64,000 nucleotides of DNA from Narthecium ossifragum. Taxonomy: Eukaryota > Streptophyta > Magnoliopsida > Dioscoreales > Nartheciaceae. Below the pieces are notes generated by a model that made no database searches, was not told the DNA's origin, and was given only the letters and a program-made list of their open reading frames with translations. Below are positions 43,525 to 54,979 of the stretch, one piece after another; the stretch's first letter is position 1, and the number at the start of each line of letters is the position of its first letter. The stretch lies in contig OY986973.1 of assembly GCA_963920575.1 (NCBI GenBank), positions 15,796,062 to 15,860,061 of the forward strand. The letters run 5' to 3'. The translations under genes were made by a program, and so were the position numbers.

Positions 43525-44602
43525 TGTCAGCAATAGAACAATAAGCATTATGAATAATAGTAGGAAAGGCAGTAAAATTATCAGAATTGTCATGTTCATA
43601 CTCATCCTCACTAGAATCAGAAGAATCAGTGTCATCCCATGTCACGTTCAAAGCTTTACTTTTCTTGTCTTTGTTTCTAGTGTCATTTTTACTAAGATAG
43701 CCCTTTGTAATGTGCCCCATTCCATGACACTCATAGCACCTCACTTTCTTTGCTTGAGATTTCCTGTCAGGTTTCCTAGCAGTATAGTCTTTCAAACTCT
43801 CGCTTTTGTCCTTGCCTTTATTTAGCAACAAGGTTTTTATATTTTTCTTTCTCATAATCTACTTAAGGCGTTTGGTTAACAAAGCCGTTTCCTCAGTACC
43901 ACTAGAGTCACTCTCAGAATCTCTATTCATCTTTAAAGCAAGATTTTTCTATTTTCTAGGACGCTCAAAGGTAGTTTCATAAGTCTGCAGTGCAACAACA
44001 AGATCATCAACATCAGTGTTATCAATATCCCTACTTTTTTCAAGTGCAGTAACTTTAGGCCTAAATCGTTCAGGCAGAGACCTCAAAATCTTCCTAACAA
44101 TTTTGGATTTTGACATAGGTTCTCCAAGATTATGACAAAAATTAACAATATCACTCAACTTAGCATAAAATTGATCAAAAGATTCATGCTCATCCATACA
44201 CAAAAGTTCAAAAGAAGTAATAAGACACTGAAGCTTAGCAATTTTAACCGAAGAGGTACCCTCATGGGTAACATCAAGTATGCGCCAGACATCCCTAGCA
44301 ACCGAACAGGTGAAAGCTCTCCTAAACTCTTCAACTGTCAAAGCACTATGAATAGAATTCATTGGTTTATTATTCTATCCACTTTCTTCTAATTCCTTGT
44401 TATCTCAGGAAGTAAAAGGTTTGGGTCCAGTCATATCATCTATAGTAATAGTAGGGTGAGCCCAGCCTGTCACAACAGACATCCAAACTTTATCATTAAG
44501 GGATTTTAGAAATATGGTCATACAGACTTTCCAATAGGTATAATTAGAACCATCAAATAAAGGTGGTCTACCAGAAGAACCTCCTTCTCGGGGTAAATTC
44601 AT
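43525..44602 (-). pseudogene. copia A gag
   Basis: Starts MNLPREGGSSGRPPLFDGSN at 44602. Then YWKVCMTIFLKSLNDKVWMS, EEFRRAFTCSVARDVWRILD, THEGTSSVKIAKLQCLITSF and ILRSLPERFRPKVTALEKSR (copia gag pattern). The first knuckle reads CYECHGMGHITKGY, with tyrosine in place of the last cysteine. Stops lie near 44405, 44375 and 43948, and there is a frame change near 43858. The frame then runs into gypsy B at 43519 and continues at 17512 as PESDDDLGSEDVE. It resembles gag of SIRE/Maximus elements. Confidence 0.88.
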
Positions 44603-44670
44603 GGGTGCTATATGACACTAGGATCACTTTCTGTCTTCTAGCCTTAAAGTCTAGCAATTATAGATAGTAC

Positions 44671-44683
44671 TGCTCTAATACCA
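44671..44683 (-). promoter_or_regulatory. copia A primer binding site
   Basis: Minus strand TGGTATTAGAGCA, two bases inside the LTR; initiator-methionine tRNA type with one change from TGGTATCAGAGC. Confidence 0.8.
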
Positions 44684-44685
44684 AT

Positions 44686-45595
44686 TGAAAATAAATCCAC
44701 ACCTCACGAATTATCTGAAAATACAAAACATACATAAGCAGGGAATTAAACACGCATGAAACAAGAGAGAAGACACAATTTTTAACGTGGAAAAACCCTA
44801 ACGGGAAAAAAACCACGGGTCCAATGCAGGACCAAGCAAAACCAATCCACTAAAAAACAAGAGTACTGTTTATACAAGTTAATACGAACTCACTGCACCG
44901 ACTCCTCACGTACACGCCGTCGTCCTCAAACTTGCTTGACTCCTCGAAACACGGTCCGCAACTCTTGTTTTCTTGATTGTTCGCCTTGGCACGTATTCGT
45001 ATCACCACATCCCCACTATGCACATGAAATCACCTTTCCCTTCCTCTCTTCTGCTGCTTACTCTCTCTCCTCTTCGATCTCTCACTTTTTCCTCTCTAGC
45101 ACTTTTTTTCATCATTAATGTCGTTCCCATTAATTCACTCTCTCGTTAATGCACGCTCATTAATGCCGCACTTCTCTCCTTTTCCTTTCTCTGTCCACCC
45201 AAGTAGCTGAGCGTCACCCCCTCTTCTCTAGCATATCAGCCAAGCATGCCCTCTCTTTCTTCCGCTCGCTACCACTCTCCTCTTTATCTCCCTTAATTCC
45301 TCATTTTAGCCGAGAGCCGTCCCCCTCCGTATGCAACCTACCTTTATATATATGTAGGTAGCAACTAGGTTATCTATCCAAGCTGTCTGATTCAGCTTCC
45401 CTCCAATCCAACGGCAGTGATTAAACTTTGTTATTAACTTGATCAAACTTGATGTGACATGAGCCAATTTGATCCCACTTGATACAATTTGCCTTCAATT
45501 AGTCTTGTATGAACCATATAACCAATCTAGCCAATTTAAAGATTAGATAAACAAAATTTGCCAACATATATGGAATCTAGACATGATTCCTTACA
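44686..45595 (-). repeat. copia A 5' LTR
   Basis: 910 bases from TGAAAATAAATCCACACC to GATTCCTTACA, followed by the duplicated AGTTG (45596-45600). It differs from the 3' LTR (878 bases) by small indels such as an extra CATTAATTCACTCTC-type repeat near 45120-45160. Confidence 0.9.
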
Positions 45596-45600
45596 AGTTG

Positions 45601-46692
45601 GACCCGGGATCAAAAGATCCTGGCTTGGGCTTGTGTTTTACCCCAAGTCTAGCTTTCTGCACAAAAGGAAGAGAAGATCATTTGGTGCCAGAAAGACTTT
45701 GCATCGCCATCGATCATTCATAAGTCAATTCGTCCGTCTATAAAACGGACGCAACCCCTTCTCTTTTTATCCTTTTGAAATTCGCCGTTCTTTAGCTTAG
45801 ATCTGGCAAAATTTTGGAGGAGATTGAGGACGATCTTAGGCTCAACAACGCAGATTGAAGCTGTTCTAGTCTAGTTAGGGATGCTACCTACATGTCTTTC
45901 TGATTTTGAGAGTTTTGAGCTTGTCTGTGTTTGTTTTGAGTAGATCTCCTTGCATGCTTGTTGGTTTTCAGTGCAAGTACTGGTTTTGAACTCGTGGTCC
46001 TTCGTACTACCAGATCCCAGGATTTTGTGGGATTTGGTAGAGTTTTATGGCGGTATTCTCCTTCTCCGGTTAGCCGGAGAACCTATGAGGATCGATCTTC
46101 CTTGAGGAAGGATCGATCATTCTTGGGCCGTCATGCCTGGCCCGTGCATAATCGATCTTCTGGTGGAAGAAGATTGATCATTTGCTTGGTGGCATGGACG
46201 GGGGTCGATCCTTTTTGGCTTGACATGGACAGAACCTTCCCATCACTAGGAAGATCGATCATTTCCCTTATGTGACAGGGAGGTATTTTCATTGGTTTTT
46301 GCCTGAGGGGCTTCATATGTACTAATTTTCTTTACCGCTTTATAACTTGTACATACCTTTGAGCATATCAGCTCCATAATGTGGGGTAGTGGTGAATCGG
46401 GAGAGTGACGACTCTCGGGATGTGTAGATAGCATGTTGTATTATTAGCCGTATTTGTCGGGGTTGCTTCCCGTAACATGCTATTCTTTTGTGGACTGGCT
46501 GTAGTTGGTGGGATTACCACTGCAGCAGTTCCTTGGCCTGTATTACATGTTCATCACCCCGGGCCGGCAGGGTGTCGAGCCTAAACCATGTTCTTTATCG
46601 TCACATATGTTGCATGCTTATCTACTTTCCTATGTATGTTCATAGCATGCATCTGGTTGTGCATTAGCTGCATAAAATTAGGACGTGGGCGA
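45601..46692 (+). repeat. remainder of diverged gypsy LTR (G)
   Basis: Continuation of 8024-8235 after copia A. A TATA box TATAAAA lies at 45739-45745, followed by a C/T-rich start region. A GATCGATC array (46086-46265) lies downstream of the TATA box, the same position as in family B. No gene. The right edge is set by the next LTR at 46693. Confidence 0.55.
46086..46265. repeat. GATCGATCTTCC palindrome pairs, LTR G
   Basis: Pairs such as GATCGATCTTCCTTGAGGAA with GGATCGATCAT, and ATCGATCTTCTGGTGGAAGA with AGATTGATCAT, form long inverted repeats with short loops. Confidence 0.75.
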
Positions 46693-47064
46693 TGTCGCGT
46701 CCCGACCCGCGACGGCCCAACCGGGTCAGGCGACGCGAACCGGAACCTAACTAAATGCGGAATAATTTTGACGAGGGTTCCCTCTAGCTTACTGGTTTCC
46801 CTAAACATTTCATAAGCACCCTTATTTAACAATAATTCCAAACCTCAACAATAAAACAAACATATATTCAAATCTTCAAAAGGGTTTACATTCATATACA
46901 TTACACTCCTGTAGGAAACTAATTATAACAAAAAGGTAGACGACAATCACCGCTCCTCAAGCACCACCAAACACCTGCCCGGTAGGGGCCACTGAAGAAG
47001 AGTTGACGCCTGCACCTGGAAAACGTAACCCGGGTAGGAGTGAACACTCAGCTCAGTAGGGTTC
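46693..47064 (-). repeat. diverged gypsy LTR (H), left part
   Basis: TGTCGCGTCCCGACCCGCG start. An inner block (CGCCTGCACCTGGAAAACG, AACCCGGGTAGGAGTGA) matches family B LTRs at lower identity. It is probably continued at 56601-56880, which ends GGTCCTCACA. No matching target duplication was found (GGCGA against TCACT). Confidence 0.6.
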
Positions 47065-47138
47065 TGATGAATAAATTTTATATCTCGCAAGTATACGAAT
47101 CGGTGTGATCAGTATAGTAGCAAGACGAGTATCGTACC
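47065..47138. repeat. short LTR-start fragment
   Basis: TGATGAATAAATTTTATATC then CTCGCAAGTATACGAATCGG and AGTATCGTACC resemble the start of the solo LTR at 18176 in type. It is cut at 47138 by copia E, so only 74 bases remain. Confidence 0.45.
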
Positions 47139-48264
47139 TGTTAATCCTAACCTTGTTTTGATGATGCCAATATACATTAAATGATAAAATATATGTTTAA
47201 TACTTATTACCCCTTTAATTGGAAATCTTAAATTCAATATTTAAGTTATTTTTGTATTGACGGTCGATGCAAGGATCGACCGTGAGAATGTGACGGTCGA
47301 TCCATGGATCGACCGTGTTGAATGCAAATAAGCGTCATTGGCTCACGGTCGATCGGTGCATCGACCCTGGGAAGCATTTTTCTTCACAGAGCCTCACGGA
47401 CGATGCGACAGTCGATGCGGTGGTCAACCGTGGCGCATTAATGAAGAAAGTGAAGAAGCGACGGTCGATCGGTGCATCGACCGTGGGAAGCGTTTTTCTT
47501 CACAGAGCCTGACGATCGATGCGGCGGTCGACCGTGGCGCATATATGAAGAAAAATCAAGGAGCAACGGTGGATCCGAGTATCGACCATGGGAAGCGACT
47601 TTCTCAACAGAGGCTCACGGACAATGTGACGGTCGATGTCACGGTCGACCGTGAGAGTGACGGACGATGCGTGGATCGACCGTCGAGCAAAAAGGCTGAG
47701 TTTTTATACGTGACGGACGATGCATGGATCGACTGCTAGCAATGCGCAGAGTAAAAAACTAGCCGTTGGAGCTCCTTGTTGAGCTGGTTGAAGCCCATGT
47801 ATAAGTAGTTCCTTCATGTAAACTTGCTAGAACTTTTATCATCATTATTGAGATCATCTGAGCAAGTGTTAGAGAAGTTTTCTACTTATTCTCTTTTGTG
47901 CTACAACCTTTGTAAACCTTCTTCAAGTGTGAAGAGGTATCTTGAGAGATAGTCAACAGCAAGTGGTTGTGAGTGTAAGGTCACCAAGCACCAGGAAACT
48001 TGGAGGAAAAGCTTCTAAGGGATTTGCATGTAGTGGAACCTCAAGGGGAGCCTTGAGAGAAGTGGACGTAGACCAAGAGTTGGGTTGAACCACAATGAAA
48101 TCTGTGCCATCTCTCTAACCCTCTTTACTGTATTCTTGCATGCCTCTTTGCTTTAGTTTCATCTCATCTACAAGCATTCAAAGTATTGTTTCTCTCGTAC
48201 CTGGTTTTTTCCATGAAACTAGATTTTCGAAAAGATTCCAATTCACCCCCCTCTTGGACCTTCA
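47139..48264 (+). repeat. copia E 5' LTR
   Basis: 1,126 bases from TGTTAATCCTAACCTTG to CTCTTGGACCTTCA. Palindrome array at 47258-47735; TATA-like TATAAG at 47800-47805. Confidence 0.9.
47258..47735. repeat. palindrome array, copia E 5' LTR
   Basis: ACGGTCGA/TCGACCGT half-units with a ~100-base higher period. 47464-47533 aligns ungapped to 21301-21370 of gypsy B. It lies upstream of the TATA box, hence U3. Confidence 0.9.
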
Positions 48265-48266
48265 AT

Positions 48267-48278
48267 TGATATCAGAGC
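48267..48278 (+). promoter_or_regulatory. copia E primer binding site
   Basis: TGATATCAGAGC follows the LTR by two bases; it differs from TGGTATCAGAGC by one G-to-A change. Confidence 0.8.
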
Positions 48279-48328
48279 TAGGTTTCTAATTTAGTGGTAT
48301 AACAACCCTTAGAGGATCCTATCTAGAA

Positions 48329-49440
48329 ATGGAAAACATAGAGGGACAAGCTACCAATAGGCCACCCTACTTCAATGGTTCAAACTATAATTACTGGAAA
48401 ACAAAAATGGAAATTTTTGTTCAATCAATGGACTATGAGGCATGGTTAGTAATAGAGCATGGACCTTATGTCCCTATTAAAATTGTTGATGGGAAAGATG
48501 TCCCAAAGACAAAGAGTGACTACACCCCAATTGACCTCAAGGACCTTCAAACTAATACCAAGGCCAAAAGCTTTGTATTTTGTGTCCTTAGCCCTAGTGA
48601 ATTCAATAGAGACTCTACATGCAAATCAGCAAAAGAGATATGGGACAAACTTGAGGTCACTTATGAGGGAACAAGTCGTGTTAAAGAGTCAAAAATCAGT
48701 ATGCTTTGACATGAGTATTAACTCTTTTGCATGAAGAATGATGAAACTATTAGTGAGATGTTTACACGTTTTACTAACATATTAAATATGCTTGAATCTC
48801 TTGGAAGAATTTATGCTAACGATGAGGTTGTGACGAAGATTCTTAGGTGTTTACCTAAGTCGTGGGATCCTAAAGTGACAGCGATAGAAGAAGCCAAGGA
48901 TCTATCCAAATTGCCACTAGATGAGCTTATGGGTTCCCTCATGACCTATGAGATGAAGGAGATAAAAAGAAGAAGACGGTTGCCTTCAAGTCGTCTAACA
49001 AAGACTCATCCGATTCAAGTGAAGGAGATGATGATGAGGAGTTGGCGATGATATCAAGAAGAATACAAAAGATCTTCAAGTGCCAAGGGGGAAAGAAATT
49101 CTTCAAGAAACAATTATTCGAAGGTGAAAAGTATAATTCTACTTCTTCTAACTCAAATGAAATCATATGTTATGAGTGTAGGAAGCCCGGACACATCAAG
49201 TTTGATTGTCCTCAACTCAAGAGGCCATCCAAGAAGGAGTTCAAGAAAAAGAAAGCAATGATGGCTACTTGGGGAGAAAGTGATGTGGAGACTTCATCCG
49301 ATGAAGAAGAACAAGAGGTAGCCAATATATGCTTAATGGCACATGGAGATGAGGGAGAAGAAGAAAATGAGGTAGAGGATGAGCTTGCCTTTGAAGAACT
49401 CTTTGATGCTTATCATGCTTTAGCTAATGATTCAAATTCC
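48329..49440 (+). pseudogene. copia E gag
   Basis: MENIEGQATNRPPYFNGSNY start, YWKTKMEIFVQSMDYEAWLV, IWDKLEVTYEGTSRVKESKI, stop (TGA) at 48707-48709 where D reads LVHEYE. Then ILRCLPKSWDPKVTAIEEAK, a small deletion with frame change near 48955 (D has NLKRSNEEGD), and the knuckle CYECRKPGHIKFDC at 49167-49208 in a lysine-rich stretch. It ends in an acidic region and a stop at 49441. Apart from the lesions it is co-linear with D gag. Confidence 0.9.
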
Positions 49441-49472
49441 TGAAAAAGAAATACTATGCTACTTGTAAGGAC

Positions 49473-52400
49473 TTGAAGAAAGTAGAAGAAGAAAAAGTAG
49501 ATGCCATGCATAGGATTGGAACTTTAGAAAAAGAAAACAAATGCATGCTAGAGAACAAGTCTTGTGACACAAATGACACACTTAAGGATGGACTCAAGGA
49601 CACTCAATATGAGCTCACCATATTGAAGAATACAAACTATGATATGCAAAGAGAACTTATCTTCTTGAGGAAATCCAAGAGAGATCTCACTCTTGAGGTA
49701 AATGACTTAAAAATCACTATAGCAAAATTTGTGAAAAGTGGAGACAAGTTAGATGAAATTCTTGATAGCCAAAGGAACTCCTTAAATAAAGAAGGAATTG
49801 GCTACAACCCTAGGAAGGTGAACAACTAAAAGAAGACTAACTTTGTTAAAGCTTCTTCTCATCCTCCTAAGGTAACACAAGCACCTATATGTCATTATTG
49901 TTGCAAAGTAGGTCACATTGCACCAAGTTGATATTTAATGAGGAATGCTAATGCTAAGAAAATCTGGGCACCTAGACATTCATCTTCTTCTTGTATGCAT
50001 AGTACTAATGCAAATGGACCCAAAAAGATTTGGGTACCAAAAATTAAGGTTTGATCTCCTATTTGTAGGAATGCATGAGATCCAAGATCAAGACCAACAC
50101 AAAGGCTAAAATATGGTACCTTGATAGTGGATGTTCAAGACACATGACGGGAGAAAGGAGCATGTTCTCAACCTTCCAATCCAAAGATGGAGGAATGGTG
50201 ACCTTTGGAGATAATGCAAAAGGAAAAATAATTGGCATTGACAATATTGGTAAAACCTCTTCCACTATTATTGAAAATGTTCTTTTGGTAGAAGGCTTGA
50301 AACATAATTTGCTTAGCATTAGTCAATTATGTGATAGAGGTAACAAAGTCATTTTTGAAAATTCAAAATGCTATGTTAAGAATGCTATTAATGATAAAAT
50401 CATACTAGTTGGTCATCGTGATGGTAATGTGTATATATTTTATCTTAATGATCTTATTTGCCATGATGATTTATGTCTTAGTGCTTTAAATGATAATTCT
50501 TGGTTATGGCATAGGAGACTTGGACATGCTCACATGGATTTAATTTCCAAACTCTCTTGAAAAGACCTTGTTCTTCGACTTCCCAAGATCAAATTCGAGA
50601 AAGATAAGATTTGTGATGCATGTCAAAGAGGAAAAGAAGTAAAATCCTCTTTCAAGTCTAAAGATATAGTTTCCACCACAAGAGCACTAGAACTCATTCA
50701 TATGGACCTTTTTGGGCCTAATAAATCAACTTGCTTAGGTGGTAGCTCATATGGATTTGTTTTAGTAGATCACTATATTAGATACACTTTGGTGATTTTC
50801 CTTGCACACAAAGATGAAATCTTTGAGGAATTCACCAACTTTTGTAGAAGAGTCCAAAATGAGAAAGGTATTCTCATTACATGCATTAGAAGTGATAATG
50901 AAGGAGAATTCAAGAATTCCCATCTAGAAAAGTTTTGCAATGACAACGGGATTTTCCATAACTTCTCTTCACTAGAACCTCTCAACAAAATAGTGTTGTT
51001 GAAAGGAAAAATAGAACCCTACAAGACATGGCTAGAACTTTATTATGTGAAAATAATCTTCCTAAGTATTTTTGGGTCGAAGCAATTAATACTTCTTGCC
51101 ATGTGATAAATAGAGTAACCTTGAGACCCATTTTGAAGAAAACCCCTTATGAACTTTGGAAAGGAAAAATTCCAAATATTGGGTACTTTAGAGCTTTTGG
51201 TTGCAAATGTTTTATCTTGAACAATGGCAAGGATAGTCTTGGAAAATTTGATGCTAGATCCGATGAAGGAGTTTTTCTTGGATATTCGGGTAGAAGCAAA
51301 AGTTATAGAATCTTCAATAAAAGGACCTTAGTGGTTGAAGAATCAATGCATGTTACATTTGATGAAATGATTTTAATTCCTATTAGAATTGATAATGGTA
51401 AAGATGAGGAAATCCCAAATGAAAAATCAAAAGATTTATTGGATGAAACCCAAAATGATGTTGAAGAATTGAATAATAGATTTGAGGAATCCCTTGAGAT
51501 TATACCTAGTGATCAACATCATGATTTGCCAAAAGATTGGAAGTATGCATCTTCACACCCAAAGGAATTGATAATTGGTGAACCATCAAGAGGAATCCAA
51601 TCTAGATCTTCATTAAATGCATGTGGAAATCTAGCCTTCCTATCTCAAATTGAGCCTAAAACGTTTGAGGAAGCACTAGAGGATGATCTTGGATCTTAGC
51701 AATGCAAGAAGAGTTGAATCAATTTGAAAAAAATAAAGTTTGGAATTTGATACCTAGACCTTATGATCATCCCGTTATTGGTACTAAATGGGTTTTTAGA
51801 AACAAGATGGATGAATCGGGAACAATTACAAGGAATAAAGCTAGACTAGTTGCAAAAGGTTTCAACCAACAAGAAGGAATTGATTTTGATGAGACTTTTG
51901 CACCGGTAGCTAGACTTGAGGCAATAAGAATACTTCTAGCTTTTGCATCTTACAAAGATTTCAAATTATATCAAATGGATGTTAAGAGTGCTTTCTTGAA
52001 TGGTTTACTAAAAGAAGAAGTCTATGTTGAACAACCCCCTGGTTTTAAAGTCTATAAATTGAGAGATCATGTATTCAAACTCACTAAAGCCTTGTATGGA
52101 TTAAAACAAGCTCCTAGAGCTTGGTATGAAAGGCTTAGCAAATTCTTGATGGATAATGATTTTTGTAGATGAAAAATTAATACTACATTGTTTACCAAAT
52201 CAAAAGGCAAAGGTTTGCTCTTGGTTCAAATTTATGTTGATGATATTATTTTTGGTTCTACAAATGATAAACTTTGTGAAGAATTTACCACATGCATGCA
52301 AAGTGAGTTTGAGATGAGTTTAATGGGTGAACTTAATTATTTTCTTGGTTTACAAATCATGCAAACTCGAGGAGGGATCTTATTAATCAAGCCAAATACA

Positions 52401-53182
52401 CGAGAGACCTACTCAAGAAATATGATTTCGTAGAATCCAAAATTTATAGAACCCCCATGTGTACAACACTAAAATTAGACAAAGATGAAGATGGGAAACC
52501 CGTTGAACAAACACTTTATATAGGGATGATTGGTTCTTTACTCTATTTGACCGCTAGTAGACCGGACATCATGTTTAGTGCTTGCCTTTATGCTAGATAT
52601 CAATCTTTTTCTAAGGAAGCTCATTTAGTTGCGGTCAAGAGGATCTTTAGATATCTAATAGGAACCCAAAATTATAGTTTGTGGTATCCTAGAAGATCAT
52701 CTTTTGATCTAATTGGCTACTCCGATACGGATTTTGCCGGATGTAGACTTGATAGAAAAAGCACAAGTGGTACATGTCACTTTCTTGGTCATGCACTTGT
52801 TTCTTGGTTCTCCAAGAAGCAAAATTCAGTTGCTTTATCCACCGCCGAAGCGGAATACATTGCGGCGGGTAGTTGTTGTGCAAAATTACTTTGGATGAAA
52901 ATGCAATTGGAAGATTACAACATACATGTAGGAAAAATGCCCATTAGATGTGACAACACTAGTGCCATAAACTTATCTAAAAATCCCATCCTTCATTCTA
53001 GAACAAAGCACATAGAAATTAGACACCATTTCCTCCGTGATCATACACAAAAAGGAGATATAGCACTTGAATTTGTTAGCACCGAACATCAAATTGCGGA
53101 TATTCTAACCAAACCCTTGAGTGAAGACAGATTTCTATATCTACTAAGGGAGCTTGGGATGTCCAATGGATGTCCAAAATAA
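49473..53182 (+). pseudogene. copia E pol region
   Basis: A coiled-coil-like segment (IGTLEKENKCMLENKSCDTN) is followed by the second knuckle CHYCCKVGHIAPS with TGA replacing the last cysteine codon (~49928). Protease WYLDSGCSRHMTGERSMFST; integrase [81 protein letters not shown]. RNase [41 protein letters not shown]. Lesions: TGA at 50558, frame change near 51000, 2-base loss near 51685 (DDHW to DDLG), TGA at 52170 (G in CRGK), 1-base loss near 52380. Ends SNGCPK at 53182, like D. Confidence 0.92.
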
Positions 53183-53394
53183 AGGAGCTAAAAGAAAAAA
53201 GTATGGTCACCTCTTTATCTGTTTTTCATACCATATCCAACTTGAATGCTAAATTTTGGTAAATTAAGTTAATATCATGATTGATGAGTGATTTTTGTCT
53301 CATAATATTCAGTTACATGTGCATGCAAAGTTTTGTGATGTTTTGATTTAAAAATGATTTTAAATTGAATTTCAAAACTCACTTTCTGGAACTG

Positions 53395-53752
53395 ATGGCC
53401 GATCCAGACTTCTTAACGGTCGACCGCCAACTTCCTCGGATCGACCATGGATTTCATTTTTAAACCCATTGTGCTCCACGATCGACCGCTAACGCTTTGG
53501 ATCGATCGTGGGCTTGTCTTTTTACACAAAATGTGTGCGACGGTCGACCGCCCCGGACTGTGTGACAACTTATGTAGGGGCTTTTTCGTCATTTCCTCTC
53601 CAATCTCCCCTTATAACTCCCGATCAACCCTTCATTCACCTCCTGGTTCGACCATGCCCTAAGCTCCTCAAACGTCCGCAGCCACTGCTCCTCCTCTCTC
53701 TCAAGCCACGATCTCCTATTCCCCTCTCAAAACCCTAACCAGCTGGTGCACC
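53395..53752 (+). promoter_or_regulatory. palindrome cluster, TATA-like box and leader before the extra gene (E)
   Basis: ACGGTCGACCGCCAAC, GGATCGACCATGG, CACGATCGACCGCTAACG and GACGGTCGACCGCC lie within 53415-53560. TTATAA follows in CCCCTTATAACTCCC (53611-53616), then a C/T-rich leader with AAAACCCTAACC (telo-box-like) just before the ATG at 53753. The order and spacing are kept in D and F, which supports a separate promoter for the extra gene. This is inference; no transcript is known to me. Confidence 0.6.
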
Positions 53753-54979
53753 ATGCCTCGTACCAAGAATGCCGGGCCTCCTCCACCTGAGGAACCAAGT
53801 CCAGTCGGGAAAAGGAAGCCGGCAGCAGCAAAGAAGCAACCCGGGTCAAAGAAAGCCAAAGGTGTGCAAGGCGGTTCTTCATCCAATCCTCCACCTACCC
53901 CTTCCTACGACGACTACTTCTTCCTAGATAAGGATAGGTATAAATCCTGGCCTGGATTTAAGGATAAATTCGTTGTCTCCGGTAGAGCTTTACAATTGCC
54001 CATAAACAAGAAACATGTAGTTGAACATTTCTTCACTGATATGGGTTGGAACAAATACTTAGAGATGCCTCAGTACATCTATTCCGAAATGGCTAGATAT
54101 TTTTATTGCAATATGACTGAGGATATAGATAATGAAGGTTATGTAGCTATTAGTAGCTATGTCTATCGTAATAAATTCAAAATTACCATAGAATGGTTGA
54201 ATGAGTTACTAGATGCACCAAATCAAAGAGAGTGCATATACTTTACTTCTTATGAAGATTTCAATAGAGTTGATAAGGATAAACAAGGGAGAAAGGCAAT
54301 CCTCAAGGCTCTACTAGTTGAGAAAAACCCTATAGAGCTAAATAGCCTACACCAACAATTTAGGGAGCTTGCCCACTTCCCAGGAACAAACCTATTTCCT
54401 AAGCTTGGCCATCCTGATCACTTGAAACCCATCCATGCCTATGTTCTTTCTTGCATGGTTAGGAAGAAGCCTCTTAACCTAGGTTATCTCCTTATCAAGG
54501 AGATGCTTAATCTAAATGCTAGGCAATCACTTCCTTTTGGGGGGCTTCTAACAAAAATTTTCCAAGCCCACACCCTAAACTTAGCCGATGATGAACGGAA
54601 ACCCCTTTCTCAACCCTTCAACAAGTCTACCTACAAGAGGATGAAGGCCGCCAAACGAGCTTTAGTCCTCGGTTGGCCTGATGTCAGTGGAGATGAAGAT
54701 GATGAGCATCAAGAAGAGCATGAAGAAGAAAATTTAGGGGGAGAGCCTTTACCTGAAGGACATCAAGGAGAATCCTCTAGTAGCTGAGTTCGTCGCAACA
54801 CGGCACAAAGGCTTGATGAGCTTGAAGCTAGATTGAGAAGAATGAAACTAAGTCTAGGACACATCAAGTCTTCCCAAGCAACAATCACCGGAGATCAAGC
54901 CAAGATGTCTAAGCATCTTGAAGAGATTTTCGCCTACATCAAGAATGAATCCCCACCTGACACTCCTTCAGTTGATTGA
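53753..54979 (+). pseudogene. extra 3' gene of copia E (408 codons, one stop)
   Basis: Best-preserved copy: open from ATG 53753 for 344 codons to TGA at 54785, then open in the same frame to TGA at 54977. Copy F reads CGA at that stop, so it is a CGA-to-TGA change. Residues 1-50 are Pro/Lys-rich, with a likely nuclear signal in the KRK/KK run. 51-80 has SYDDYFFLDKDRYKSWPGFK. 95-155 has MGWNKYLEMPQYIYSEMARY, FYCN and ITIEWLNELLDAPNQ. 222-275 has HLKPIHAYVLSCMVRKKPLN and PFGGLLTKIF. 310-335 is acidic. 350-395 is a heptad-like coiled coil (RLDELEARLRRMKLSLGHIK). No membrane segment or signal peptide is seen. The layout resembles plant 'putative plant transposon protein' domains and sits where Sireviruses carry an env-like gene; function unknown. 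Confidence 0.85.

Larger units (their letters stand above)
8236..45595 (-). mobile_element. copia A: Sirevirus-like Ty1/copia element, heavily nested
   Basis: Both LTRs are present (8236-9113 and 44686-45595), flanked by identical 5-base duplications AGTTG (8231-8235, 45596-45600). The primer site (44671-44683) and polypurine tract (9114-9128) are in place, and gag-pol reads on the minus strand in copia order (protease, integrase, RT, RNase H). Removing the gypsy solo LTR, the MITE, gypsy B and their target duplications leaves about 8.7 kb, an ordinary size. Two CCHC knuckles, a ~2-kb 3' non-coding region and repeated GGGGGAG tracts suggest the Sirevirus (Maximus/SIRE) lineage. Stops and lesions show it is dead. 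It is the oldest insertion dated by nesting within 8-46 kb. Confidence 0.9.

Noticed and set aside
45558..46275. Possible host promoter and short gene after TATAAAA at 45739
   Set aside because: The region continues a diverged gypsy LTR interrupted by copia A; the TATA box is best read as the LTR promoter.
47258..47735. CRISPR-like look of repeated palindromes with spacers
   Set aside because: Unit length and spacing are irregular, the spacers themselves repeat, the arrays sit in LTRs and the DNA is plant; no cas genes.
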